From positions 1-6,884 of the forward strand of contig JALZUV010000063.1 in the NCBI GenBank assembly GCA_023301245.1: a stretch of DNA of 6,884 nucleotides. Reading direction: 5' to 3'. A program made the position numbers and the translations under genes. The number at the start of each line of letters is the position of its first letter. The first letter of the stretch is position 1. Origin of the DNA: Rickettsiales bacterium (GTDB lineage: Bacteria; Pseudomonadota; Alphaproteobacteria; Rickettsiales; JALZUV01). Positions 1 to 6,037 of the stretch are shown piece by piece. The notes under the pieces are model-generated. The model was not told the DNA's origin, did not search any database, and was given only the letters and a program-made list of their open reading frames with translations.

Positions 1-855
1 AATCCAACGCTTAACCGCTTCTTCTCGCTTCACTATCTGATGCCATTCTTGCTGATTGGTGTGGTGGGCTTGCATATTCTAGCCCTCAACGCACACGGCT
101 CGAATAACCCACTGGGTATTGATGTGAAAACGAAGAAAGACACGATTCCTTTCCACCCATATTTCACGGTGAAAGACATGTTTGGCTTTGGTATTTTCTT
201 CCTCATCTTTGCGTGGTTTATCTTCTTCTCGCCTAATAGCTTAGGCCATCCAGATAACTACATTGAAGCAAACCCACTTGTAACGCCTGCGCACATCGTG
301 CCTGAATGGTACTTCTTACCCTTCTACGCTATCTTGCGTGCAGTAGTATTTGATATTCCACTTTGGATTATTGGTGCAGGTATCGCGGCTATTCCACTCG
401 GCATTAAAATGCTCGAGCGTATTGGTGTAGTACTCCCGATTGAACTAACTAAAGGTGGTCGTAATGGGCTTATCTTTGGCGGCATCGCCTTTGCCATTAT
501 CATGGCACTCGTGGGCGCAGTGATAGAATCGAAACTCGGTGGCGTATTAGCCATGTTCGGCGCACTTATCGTGTTATTCTTCTTACCATGGTTAGATTAC
601 AGCAAAGTGCGCTCGGCACGTTTCCGCCCTGCTTACCGTTTGTTCTTCTGGGTACTAGTGGCTGATTGCTTCTTGCTTGGTTACCTTGGTGCAAAGCCTG
701 CCGAAGGTATCTATGTATTCCTATCAATTATCGGAACCGCCTATTATTTCGCGCATTTCCTCATGATTATGCCGCTAGTTAGCTATTTCGAAAAACCACT
801 ACCGCTACCTGATAGCATCCATAAACCTGTAACGCGCAACCGTGCGACCGCTTAA
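1..855 (+). CDS. petB: Cytochrome b of the cytochrome bc1 complex, C-terminal part (5' truncated by window edge)
   Basis: Cytochrome b is the membrane subunit of ubiquinol:cytochrome c oxidoreductase and carries hemes bL and bH and the Qo and Qi quinone sites. The frame is open from base 1, so the gene starts upstream; an internal ATG at 40 is not the start. Numbering from the first codon here, the conserved FFSLHY (His11) and the second heme-ligand His25 lie 14 residues apart, as in the family. The Qo-site PEWY motif is at 101-104. The motif run LPWLDYSKVRSARFRP (195-210) and two further hydrophobic helices (about 214-230 and 238-260) complete the C-terminal domain. Odd: residues 115-177 form an insert of about 60 residues between AILRA and KLGGVLAMFG, with two extra hydrophobic stretches (about 120-135 and 156-175). 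petC follows after 15 nt, so the two are surely co-transcribed. Identity is secure; the insert's role is unknown. Confidence 0.97.
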   Translation, partial: NPTLNRFFSLHYLMPFLLIGVVGLHILALNAHGSNNPLGIDVKTKKDTIPFHPYFTVKDMFGFGIFFLIFAWFIFFSPNSLGHPDNYIEANPLVTPAHIVPEWYFLPFYAILRAVVFDIPLWIIGAGIAAIPLGIKMLERIGVVLPIELTKGGRNGLIFGGIAFAIIMALVGAVIESKLGGVLAMFGALIVLFFLPWLDYSKVRSARFRPAYRLFFWVLVADCFLLGYLGAKPAEGIYVFLSIIGTAYYFAHFLMIMPLVSYFEKPLPLPDSIHKPVTRNRATA

Positions 856-870
856 CTGAAAGATTTTACG

Positions 871-1692
871 ATGGCGAAAAAGCAAGATAAGAACAAAATG
901 CTCCAAAAGTTTGCTTATGCAATTGGGTCAGTGATTGTTGCAAGTTTAGTCTATGTCGTATTTAGCGGCGGACATGGTGGCGAAGAAATGCCGGGAAGCA
1001 AATTTGCCCGTCATGCCGAACAAAGAGATTGGGCATTTGATGGCCATTTTGGCACGTTCGACCGCGCTGCCGTGCAACGTGGCTTCCAAGTTTATAAAGA
1101 AGTTTGCTCGGCCTGCCACGGTATTGAACGCATTGCGTTTCGTAACTTGACTGAAATTGGCTTTAGCGAAGCAGAAGTTAAAACTCTCGCTGCTGAATAT
1201 AGCTACGCCGCCTTTAATAGCGAAGGCGAAGCCATTGAACGCGCTGGTAAGCCATCGGATAAATTCCCGAACCCGTTTGCCAATGAAGATGCGGCGCGCG
1301 CGGCTAATAATGGTGCCTACCCTTACGATCTAAGCTTAATGGTGAAATCTCGTCATGATGGCGCTAACTATATCCACTCGCTTATCACAGGCTACACAAC
1401 ACCGCCTGAAGGTTTTGTGGTTGCAGAGGGCATGAATTATAACCCTTATTATGAAGGTCGCCAAATTGCGATGGCTGCACCGTTAGTGATGGATGGCCAA
1501 GTGTCTTACGAAGATGAGACCGCGGCAAGCATGGACCAAATGGCACATGATGTTGTATCATTTCTACAATGGGCCGCAGAACCTGAGATGGAAGCGCGCA
1601 AAAGCATGGGCATAAAAGTAATTTTATTCCTACTGGTTTTCACCGGCGTCTTCTACATTGCTAAGCGCCGCATTTGGAAAGATTTAAAGTAA
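871..1692 (+). CDS. petC: Cytochrome c1, heme-binding subunit of the bc1 complex
   Basis: Cytochrome c1 accepts electrons from the Rieske protein and passes them to a soluble or membrane-bound cytochrome c on the periplasmic side. The 273-residue product is of normal size. It has an N-terminal hydrophobic segment (about 14-31), the covalent heme motif CSACH (79-83), the DLSLMVKSRH region (153-162), and the axial methionine Met201 in QIAMAAPL. MAHDVVSFLQWAAEPEMEARK (split at 224-244) is followed by a C-terminal membrane anchor (about 247-263) ending in a basic tail that stays in the cytoplasm. The N-terminus is unusual: 13 mostly polar residues precede the hydrophobic segment, and there is no textbook AXA cleavage site, though a cut near Ser32 is possible. 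The upstream Shine-Dalgarno is weak, consistent with translation coupled to petB 15 nt upstream. A Rieske gene is expected upstream of the window. Confidence 0.97.
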   Translation: MAKKQDKNKMLQKFAYAIGSVIVASLVYVVFSGGHGGEEMPGSKFARHAEQRDWAFDGHFGTFDRAAVQRGFQVYKEVCSACHGIERIAFRNLTEIGFSEAEVKTLAAEYSYAAFNSEGEAIERAGKPSDKFPNPFANEDAARAANNGAYPYDLSLMVKSRHDGANYIHSLITGYTTPPEGFVVAEGMNYNPYYEGRQIAMAAPLVMDGQVSYEDETAASMDQMAHDVVSFLQWAAEPEMEARKSMGIKVILFLLVFTGVFYIAKRRIWKDLK

Positions 1693-1709
1693 GGGCAACT
1701 ACCCTCTTT
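1686..1709. terminator. Possible short bidirectional terminator between convergent genes
   Basis: AAAG (1686-1689) and AGGG (1692-1695) can pair with CCCT (1702-1705) and CTTT (1706-1709) around a 6-nt loop, with a 2-nt bulge. A T-containing stretch follows on the plus side, and an A/T-rich stretch follows on the minus side. It overlaps the stop codons of petC and of the converging small gene. The stem is weak and the T-run poor, so this is tentative. Confidence 0.25.
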
Positions 1710-2055
1710 GAATTTTATCATTAGGCGCTCTATTGCCAATATGTTTACTTTCTTCAGCCTCTGCTTGAATTTCTTTGAGCAGAGGCTGAAATTTATCTTG
1801 TACATAATCGAGGCTTTTTTCGCGCAGAATTTTCATCATAATTTTTTCGTGACTGCCCGATGATGCAGGTTGGCCTTTTGTGCGATGCTCAAATTCTTTA
1901 TCAATTTTTCTCTCCACATCACTTTCTAAGGCAATAATAGCCGCTTCTAGCTCGGTAAATTCCATCAAGCCATACTCTTCATTTATTTTATAAATACGCC
2001 CCACGTAACTATCAATCATCGCGATAAGCTTCTCTTTAAAATCCTGCACTGACAT
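1699..2055 (-). CDS. Conserved-looking hypothetical protein, 118 residues, soluble and helical
   Basis: I do not recognise this protein. Starting at the ATG (2055) it has 118 residues, beginning MSVQDFKEKL. It is rich in Glu, Lys and Ile, has no membrane segment or signal peptide, and has no cysteine, so it is probably a cytoplasmic, mostly helical protein. A short break (QPASSGS, about residues 62-68) separates two helical halves, and the C-terminus is polar and probably disordered. The longer reading from a TTG at 2073 is unlikely: that TTG lies inside a perfect TATAAT hexamer (2078-2073), while GGTGGA (2065-2060) sits correctly before the ATG. The gene is convergent with petC, with stop codons 6 nt apart, and divergent from the thiolase, so it is transcribed alone. 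It looks like a real gene because it fills the interval neatly and has its own promoter and ribosome site. Confidence 0.75.
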   Translation of the reverse strand: MSVQDFKEKLIAMIDSYVGRIYKINEEYGLMEFTELEAAIIALESDVERKIDKEFEHRTKGQPASSGSHEKIMMKILREKSLDYVQDKFQPLLKEIQAEAEESKHIGNRAPNDKIQRG

Positions 2056-2072
2056 AAATTCCACCAAACTCA

Positions 2073-2078
2073 ATTATA
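2073..2078 (-). promoter_or_regulatory. -10 hexamer for the minus-strand hypothetical gene
   Basis: Read on the minus strand, 2078 to 2073 is TATAAT, an exact match to the sigma-70 -10 consensus, within an A/T-rich stretch. Transcription would begin at about 2066, only some 11 nt before the ATG at 2055, leaving room for the GGTGGA ribosome site. No convincing -35 is seen at normal spacing; the best is a weak GTTAAA at 2104-2099 with a 20-nt spacer. The placement rules against translation from the TTG at 2073. Confidence 0.5.
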
Positions 2079-2099
2079 TTTTACTTTATTATGGATTTT

Positions 2100-2129
2100 T
2101 TAACCTTAGCAGCACAATATGAACAAAAT
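2100..2129 (+). promoter_or_regulatory. Candidate sigma-70 promoter for the thiolase gene
   Basis: TTAACC (2100-2105) and CAAAAT (2124-2129) are each four-of-six matches to the sigma-70 hexamers, separated by 18 nt. The predicted start is near 2136, just before the ribosome site AGGA (2140-2143) of the thiolase. This is plausible by position but not strong by sequence. Confidence 0.25.
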
Positions 2130-2150
2130 ACTAACTGACAGGATATTGAA

Positions 2151-3263
2151 ATGACCAACGCTGTAATTTGCGGCTATGCCCGCTCCCCTTTTACACCCGC
2201 TCATAAAGGCGAATTAATTGAGGTACGCCCTGATGATATTGGCGCGGCGGTAATTGATGGCCTGCTTGATAAAGTGGGCGTTGACCCGAAATTGATTGAA
2301 GATGTACTATGCGGTTGCGCATTCCCAGAAGGCGAACAAGGTTTCAACCTTGGTCGTCAGCTCGTATTTCTAAGCAAGCTCGATAAACGCACGGGCGGCA
2401 GCACCGTTAACCGCTGGTGTGGTTCATCTATGCAAGCCATCCATATGGCCGCAGGTAATATTGCTATTGGCGGCGGCGACATCTTCGTTGCCATTGGTGT
2501 GGAAAGCATGACGCGTATTCCAATTGGTGGCTTTAACCCTATGCCCAACCCTGCGCTTTATGAAAGCTACCCTGAAGCCTATATGAATATGGGCGAGACA
2601 GCGGAAGAAGTGGCAACACTTAAAGATGTATCACGCGCAGCGATGGAAGAATTTGCACTTAAGAGCCATCAAAAAGCGGCAGCGGCTGATTTCTCGAAAG
2701 AGATTATTACCGTCGCTGGCGTTAGCAAAGATGGCTGTATTCGCGGTGACTCAACCGTGGAGAAAATGGCGACACTTAACCCAGCCTTTCGTGCCGATGG
2801 CCGCGTGACCGCTGCCACCAGCTCCCCATTAACCGATGGAGCAGCCGCTGTCATCGTCGCTTCCGAAGAAGCAGCCGACAAGCATGGCCTCCCCAAACTT
2901 GCCCGTATCAAATCTGTTGCCATCGCAGGGCTAGAACCTGAAATTATGGGACTCGGCCCCATTCCTGCCAGCAAGCTTGCGCTAGAACGCGCTGGCCTTA
3001 CCGCTGCCGATATTGATGTATGGGAAATTAATGAAGCATTTTCTGCACAGGCCATTCCCGTACAAGCAGAATTAAATATTCCTGCTGATAAGCTAAACAT
3101 GCATGGCGGTGCTATTGCACTGGGGCATCCACTCGGCGCATCTGGCGCACGTATCACCGGTAAAGCTGCGCAATTATTGCATGATACGGGCGGCAACTAC
3201 GCGCTAGCCAGCATGTGTATTGGTGGCGGCATGGGTATTGCGACTATATTGGAAAAAATCTAA
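2151..3263 (+). CDS. Thiolase family protein, FadA-like (acetyl-CoA C-acyltransferase)
   Basis: Thiolases cleave 3-ketoacyl-CoA with CoA to give acetyl-CoA and a shortened acyl-CoA, or run the reverse condensation. The 370-residue product has the nucleophile Cys90 in TVNRWCGSSMQAI and the NEAF motif (294-297). His326 lies in GGAIALGHPLGASGAR, and the second catalytic cysteine, Cys356, in SMCIGGGMG. The motifs VNRWCGSSMQAI, IMGLGPIPASKLALERAGL and INEAFSAQ are closest to the E. coli FadA type of 3-ketoacyl-CoA thiolase as I remember it, so degradative beta-oxidation is the likeliest role. Chain-length preference cannot be read from sequence. It is somewhat shorter than typical members (about 385-395); the loop around residues 195-204 lacks the usual DE..RP segment. 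AGGA (2140-2143) is a good ribosome site for this ATG. No fadB-like partner lies nearby; the pilin-like gene follows after 11 nt. Confidence 0.92.
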   Translation: MTNAVICGYARSPFTPAHKGELIEVRPDDIGAAVIDGLLDKVGVDPKLIEDVLCGCAFPEGEQGFNLGRQLVFLSKLDKRTGGSTVNRWCGSSMQAIHMAAGNIAIGGGDIFVAIGVESMTRIPIGGFNPMPNPALYESYPEAYMNMGETAEEVATLKDVSRAAMEEFALKSHQKAAAADFSKEIITVAGVSKDGCIRGDSTVEKMATLNPAFRADGRVTAATSSPLTDGAAAVIVASEEAADKHGLPKLARIKSVAIAGLEPEIMGLGPIPASKLALERAGLTAADIDVWEINEAFSAQAIPVQAELNIPADKLNMHGGAIALGHPLGASGARITGKAAQLLHDTGGNYALASMCIGGGMGIATILEKI

Positions 3264-3274
3264 AGAGATAAATA

Positions 3275-4051
3275 ATGAAAAAATCCGCAGGTTTCACCCT
3301 TTTAGAGCTATCGATTGCCCTGACCATTATTGCCCTTGTTGTAGGAGGAATCATGACAGGTACCAGCATGATTCATAGCGCAAACTTGCAAAGCATTATT
3401 AGCGAAACTGAAAAATACACGATTGCTTTCGATAATTTCCAAAACCAATATCAATCTCTACCGGGTGATATGCCCGATGCAATTAACGTATGGGGCGCGG
3501 CTCATGCCACACCCGCTACTTGTGAGAACACTGCATCAACAGGGCCAGAAACTTGTAATGGCGATGGTAATGCTAGCATTGACAATGAAGAAGGTTTCCG
3601 AGCATGGCAACATCTCGCCAACTCAGAGCTTATAGAAGGCCAATTTACAGGAGTTGCAGGATCTGCTGGTATAGCTGATCATGACTTTGGCACTAACGCC
3701 CCCAAAGCCACCTTTGGTGATGGAGTGGGATGGGGTACAACTTACACCGCCGATTTTAGCGGTGGTGCTAACGCAAATTTCTTTGCCTATAGCTATTTGT
3801 ATGATGGCTATTTAACAATCGGCAGTGACGATGGAATACGTGCGGATGGCGGTTTTTTATCTCCATCAGATGCACTTAACATTGATATTAAAATTGATGA
3901 TCAAAAACCGGGGACAGGCAATGTGATTACGACCAACATCCGCAACTGCACTGATGCTAGCGGGCCAACCGACTTCACGGCAAGCTACGAAGTTTCCTCG
4001 ACTGATGACACTGCCTGTGCGTTGCTAATCAACGGCTACGGCAGAGATTAA
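3275..4051 (+). CDS. Type IV pilin-like / pseudopilin protein with prepilin N-terminal methylation motif
   Basis: The 258-residue product begins with a short basic leader, MKKSAG, then FTLLELSIALTIIALVVGGI, the class III signal of type IV pilins and type II secretion pseudopilins. Prepilin peptidase should cut after Gly6 and methylate Phe7; Glu11 is the required +5 glutamate. The hydrophobic helix (about 7-26) anchors the protein in the inner membrane before assembly. The remainder is a polar periplasmic domain with four cysteines (83, 94, 225, 248), possibly two disulfides, and an acidic loop at 97-106 (D.N.S.D..E) resembling a calcium-binding loop. The family-like QYQSLPGDMPDA occurs at 59-70. 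AAGAGA lies just before the start. The gene follows the thiolase by 11 nt, so it may be read through from it, and its stop overlaps the converging peptidase gene by 4 nt. No other pilus or secretion genes are present in the window. Confidence 0.88.
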   Translation: MKKSAGFTLLELSIALTIIALVVGGIMTGTSMIHSANLQSIISETEKYTIAFDNFQNQYQSLPGDMPDAINVWGAAHATPATCENTASTGPETCNGDGNASIDNEEGFRAWQHLANSELIEGQFTGVAGSAGIADHDFGTNAPKATFGDGVGWGTTYTADFSGGANANFFAYSYLYDGYLTIGSDDGIRADGGFLSPSDALNIDIKIDDQKPGTGNVITTNIRNCTDASGPTDFTASYEVSSTDDTACALLINGYGRD

Positions 4052-4920
4052 CCTAGTTTAATTGCAGATAGGCGGTTTTGCACCGCATCTATCACCGCAT
4101 CAGCCCAAATATTTGGCGATAACATGCCAAGCTTACCCGCGATAAAGCCTTTGCTTTGTTCGAGCGTAATGAATTGAACCTTATTACCAAAGCGCGTACG
4201 GCACTCGGTACGGTAATCATTCAGGCCATCAACCAAACCAAGCTCATGCGCTTTGCGGCCCGAATAGATAGTGCCCGAAAATAGCTCGGCATCTTTACCC
4301 GTTAGCTTATCGCCACGGCGGTCTTTTACATATTCAACAAAGCCATCATACACATCAGTTTGTGCGGCTTTTAGCGTTTTAACATCGGCAGGTTTTTCAG
4401 GCTGGAATGGATCGAGCAAGGCTTTGCTTTTGCCACTCGTATAAACGCGGCGTTCAATGCCATGCTTTTCGATTAACTCTTGAAAACCAAATCCCGCCGC
4501 AATCACGCCGATGCTACCAACGATAGAAGCATCCATTGCGAAAATCTCATCACCCGCGCATGCCAGCCAGTAACCGCCCGATGCACCGACATCTTCGATG
4601 AAAGTTAGCACAGGAATATCTTCTTTTGCTTGTTCTGCCTGATGGCGAATTTCGCGTGCGATAAGTGCTGACTGCACAGGCGATCCACCCGGTGAATTTA
4701 TGACAACGGCCACCGCTTTAAGATTACCTAAAGTAAATGCTTTGCTAATAAGCCCAGCATAATCTTTGCCCGTTAGGCCGCCTTTACTAAAGCGCCCTGT
4801 TTGGCCAATCACGCCTTCAAGGCGAATAACCGCAATATTACCGGGGGGCGAAATTATCTTTTTCTGAACGGGCTCGACGACTTTACATAGAAAGCCGACA
4901 CATCTCTTTTTTATACTCAT
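4048..4920 (-). CDS. sppA: S49 family signal peptide peptidase (SppA/SohB-like)
   Basis: S49 peptidases are membrane-associated serine proteases that degrade cleaved signal peptides, using a Ser-Lys dyad. The 290-residue protein is the short, single-domain form. Visible motifs are VVINSPGGSP (72-81), the nucleophile Ser114 in DVGASGGYW, ASIVGSIGVI (131-140), and the general base, probably Lys166, in SGKSKALLDPF. The 52-residue Ser-Lys spacing equals that of Bacillus subtilis SppA (Ser147, Lys199). No clear N-terminal membrane helix is seen: residues 1-27 are basic and only mildly hydrophobic, so membrane attachment is uncertain. The ATG at 4920 has a purine-rich AAGGGG almost against it, an unusually tight spacing, but no other good start precedes the conserved domain. 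It is tail to tail with the pilin-like gene (4-nt overlap) and divergent from the prenyl synthase. Confidence 0.93.
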   Translation of the reverse strand: MSIKKRCVGFLCKVVEPVQKKIISPPGNIAVIRLEGVIGQTGRFSKGGLTGKDYAGLISKAFTLGNLKAVAVVINSPGGSPVQSALIAREIRHQAEQAKEDIPVLTFIEDVGASGGYWLACAGDEIFAMDASIVGSIGVIAAGFGFQELIEKHGIERRVYTSGKSKALLDPFQPEKPADVKTLKAAQTDVYDGFVEYVKDRRGDKLTGKDAELFSGTIYSGRKAHELGLVDGLNDYRTECRTRFGNKVQFITLEQSKGFIAGKLGMLSPNIWADAVIDAVQNRLSAIKLG

Positions 4921-4969
4921 GCCCCTTACTTATTTACTAACGCGATAGAAGTCTATACATAATCTGCCC
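4921..4969. promoter_or_regulatory. Compact divergent intergenic region between sppA and the polyprenyl synthase
   Basis: Only 49 nt separate the two start codons, so both promoters must overlap here or extend into the genes. On the plus strand, TTACTA (4934-4939) and CATAAT (4958-4963, five of six) are spaced 18 nt, which would place the start of transcription at or very near the ATG at 4970. TATACA (4954-4959) is an alternative -10. I cannot assign a convincing minus-strand promoter. Confidence 0.35.
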
Positions 4970-5974
4970 ATGAACACTGCTGCTGCATTGCAAACTCCGC
5001 CCGAACTCGCTCACACAAAAGCGCGAGTCGCTGATGATATGGCACGGGTGAATGATCTTATTATCTCTTACGCCGAAAGCGATATTCCGCTCATTGGTCA
5101 AATGGTGCGCCACTTGGTGTTATCGGGCGGCAAACGCCTGCGCCCTGCGCTGGTACTACTATGCGCCAAAATGATGGGCTATGAAGGCGGCGACCGCCAC
5201 ATCGCGCTGGCCTCCGCCGTAGAATTTATTCACACCGCTACATTATTGCATGATGATGTGGTCGATGAAAGCGAGCTACGCCGCGGCGAAGAAACTGCTA
5301 ATGAGGTTTGGGGCAATAGTGCAAGCGTGTTAGTGGGCGATTATTTGCTTAGCCGTGCCTTTCAATTAATGGTGTCTGATGGCAATTTAAAAGTGCTAAA
5401 AATTCTTTCCGATGCTTCCGCCATTATCGCCCAAGGCGAGGTGCTACAACTCACCACCGCCAACGCGCTCGAAACGACAGTTGAACAATATCTGCAAGTA
5501 ATTCGCGGCAAAACGGCTACCCTCTTTGCCGCCGCCTGCGAATTAGGTGCCGTTGTGACCGACCGCGAAGAATGGGAAGCACGCTTACGTGACTTCGGCA
5601 TGAACCTCGGCATCGCCTTCCAAATGATGGATGACGCGCTCGATTATTCGGCCAAGCAAGAAGCGCTTGGAAAATCTATCGGCGACGATTTCCGCGATGG
5701 TAAAATTACGCTCCCCATCATCCACGCTTATGCACAGGCAACGGATGAAGAAAAGCAATTTTGGCAGCGCACACTCGGCGAGCAGCAGCAAAAAGAAGGC
5801 GATTTAGCGATGGCGCTAGAGCTATTAAAAAAGCATCAAGCCGTTGAACATACCGTGAATGTAGCGCGTAATTATATTGATAAAGCACTCGCACAAATTA
5901 GCAGCCTCCCTGAAACTGCCGAGAAAAAAGCACTGTTAGAAATTGCCAATTTCTGCATCAGCCGAGATTATTAG
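4970..5974 (+). CDS. ispB: Long-chain polyprenyl diphosphate synthase (octaprenyl/decaprenyl type)
   Basis: This trans-isoprenyl diphosphate synthase adds isopentenyl diphosphate units to an allylic primer to make the ubiquinone side chain. The 334-residue protein is of full family length. It contains GGKRLRP (53-59), the first aspartate-rich motif LLHDDVVDE (DDxxD at 95-99), the following LRRGE (103-107), and the second aspartate-rich motif MMDDALDY (DDxxD at 221-225). GKSIGDDFRDGKITLP (234-249) is the usual downstream block. The fifth residue before the first motif is Ala90, a small residue typical of long-chain enzymes, so an 8- or 10-unit product is likely; exact length cannot be read. 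The N-terminal region aligns in style with alphaproteobacterial members (DDMARVNDLI), supporting the ATG at 4970. No Shine-Dalgarno precedes it, and the message may be leaderless. The gene is divergent from sppA, and no partner gene shares its direction within 60 nt. Confidence 0.95.
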   Translation: MNTAAALQTPPELAHTKARVADDMARVNDLIISYAESDIPLIGQMVRHLVLSGGKRLRPALVLLCAKMMGYEGGDRHIALASAVEFIHTATLLHDDVVDESELRRGEETANEVWGNSASVLVGDYLLSRAFQLMVSDGNLKVLKILSDASAIIAQGEVLQLTTANALETTVEQYLQVIRGKTATLFAAACELGAVVTDREEWEARLRDFGMNLGIAFQMMDDALDYSAKQEALGKSIGDDFRDGKITLPIIHAYAQATDEEKQFWQRTLGEQQQKEGDLAMALELLKKHQAVEHTVNVARNYIDKALAQISSLPETAEKKALLEIANFCISRDY

Positions 5975-6002
5975 TTGCATCGGAAGTTAAACACCCTATA
6001 GC
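5975..6002 (+). promoter_or_regulatory. Candidate promoter of the 144-residue exported protein gene
   Basis: TTGCAT (5975-5980) and TATAGC (5997-6002) are spaced 16 nt; the -10 is four of six and the -35 only three of six. The predicted transcription start, about 6009, falls inside the Fur-box-like palindrome at 6006-6022, an arrangement that fits repression. No terminator of the upstream synthase gene is visible, so read-through is possible. Confidence 0.35.
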
Positions 6003-6027
6003 TAGTTGCGAATGATTTTCAATTACA
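6003..6027 (+). repeat. Copy 1 of a 25-nt near-identical direct repeat containing a Fur box
   Basis: This stretch matches 6525-6549 at 22 of 25 positions, differing only at the 12th, 16th and 20th bases. It starts TAGTTGCGAAT and ends TTACA in both copies. Identity extends beyond the 17- to 19-nt palindrome expected for Fur alone. Confidence 0.8.
6006..6022. promoter_or_regulatory. Fur-box-like operator 1
   Basis: TTGCGAATGATTTTCAA is an imperfect inverted repeat centred on G6014 (TTG..AAT.ATT..CAA). In the 19-nt frame 6008-6026 it matches 12 of 19 positions of the classical E. coli Fur consensus. It overlaps the predicted transcription start of the gene at 6038 and ends 15 nt before its ATG, so iron-loaded Fur should repress. 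It could also be read by a Fur paralogue. Confidence 0.6.
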
Positions 6028-6037
6028 GGTAGACACT

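Noticed and set aside
324..554. Minus-strand open frame opposite the cytochrome b insert
   Set aside because: It coincides with the unusual insert, so I checked whether the insert might instead be a gene on the other strand. The plus-strand frame is continuous with conserved cytochrome b on both sides, and the minus frame shows no domain or ribosome site.
2056..2073. TTG start at 2073 for the minus-strand hypothetical gene
   Set aside because: The codon overlaps a perfect -10 hexamer and would lie upstream of the likely transcription start; the ATG at 2055 has a ribosome site.
2669..3196. Long minus-strand open frame (175 residues) inside the thiolase gene
   Set aside because: It lies antisense to a gene with intact catalytic motifs; the translation is Ala/Ser/Pro-rich without recognisable domains, typical of a codon-bias shadow.
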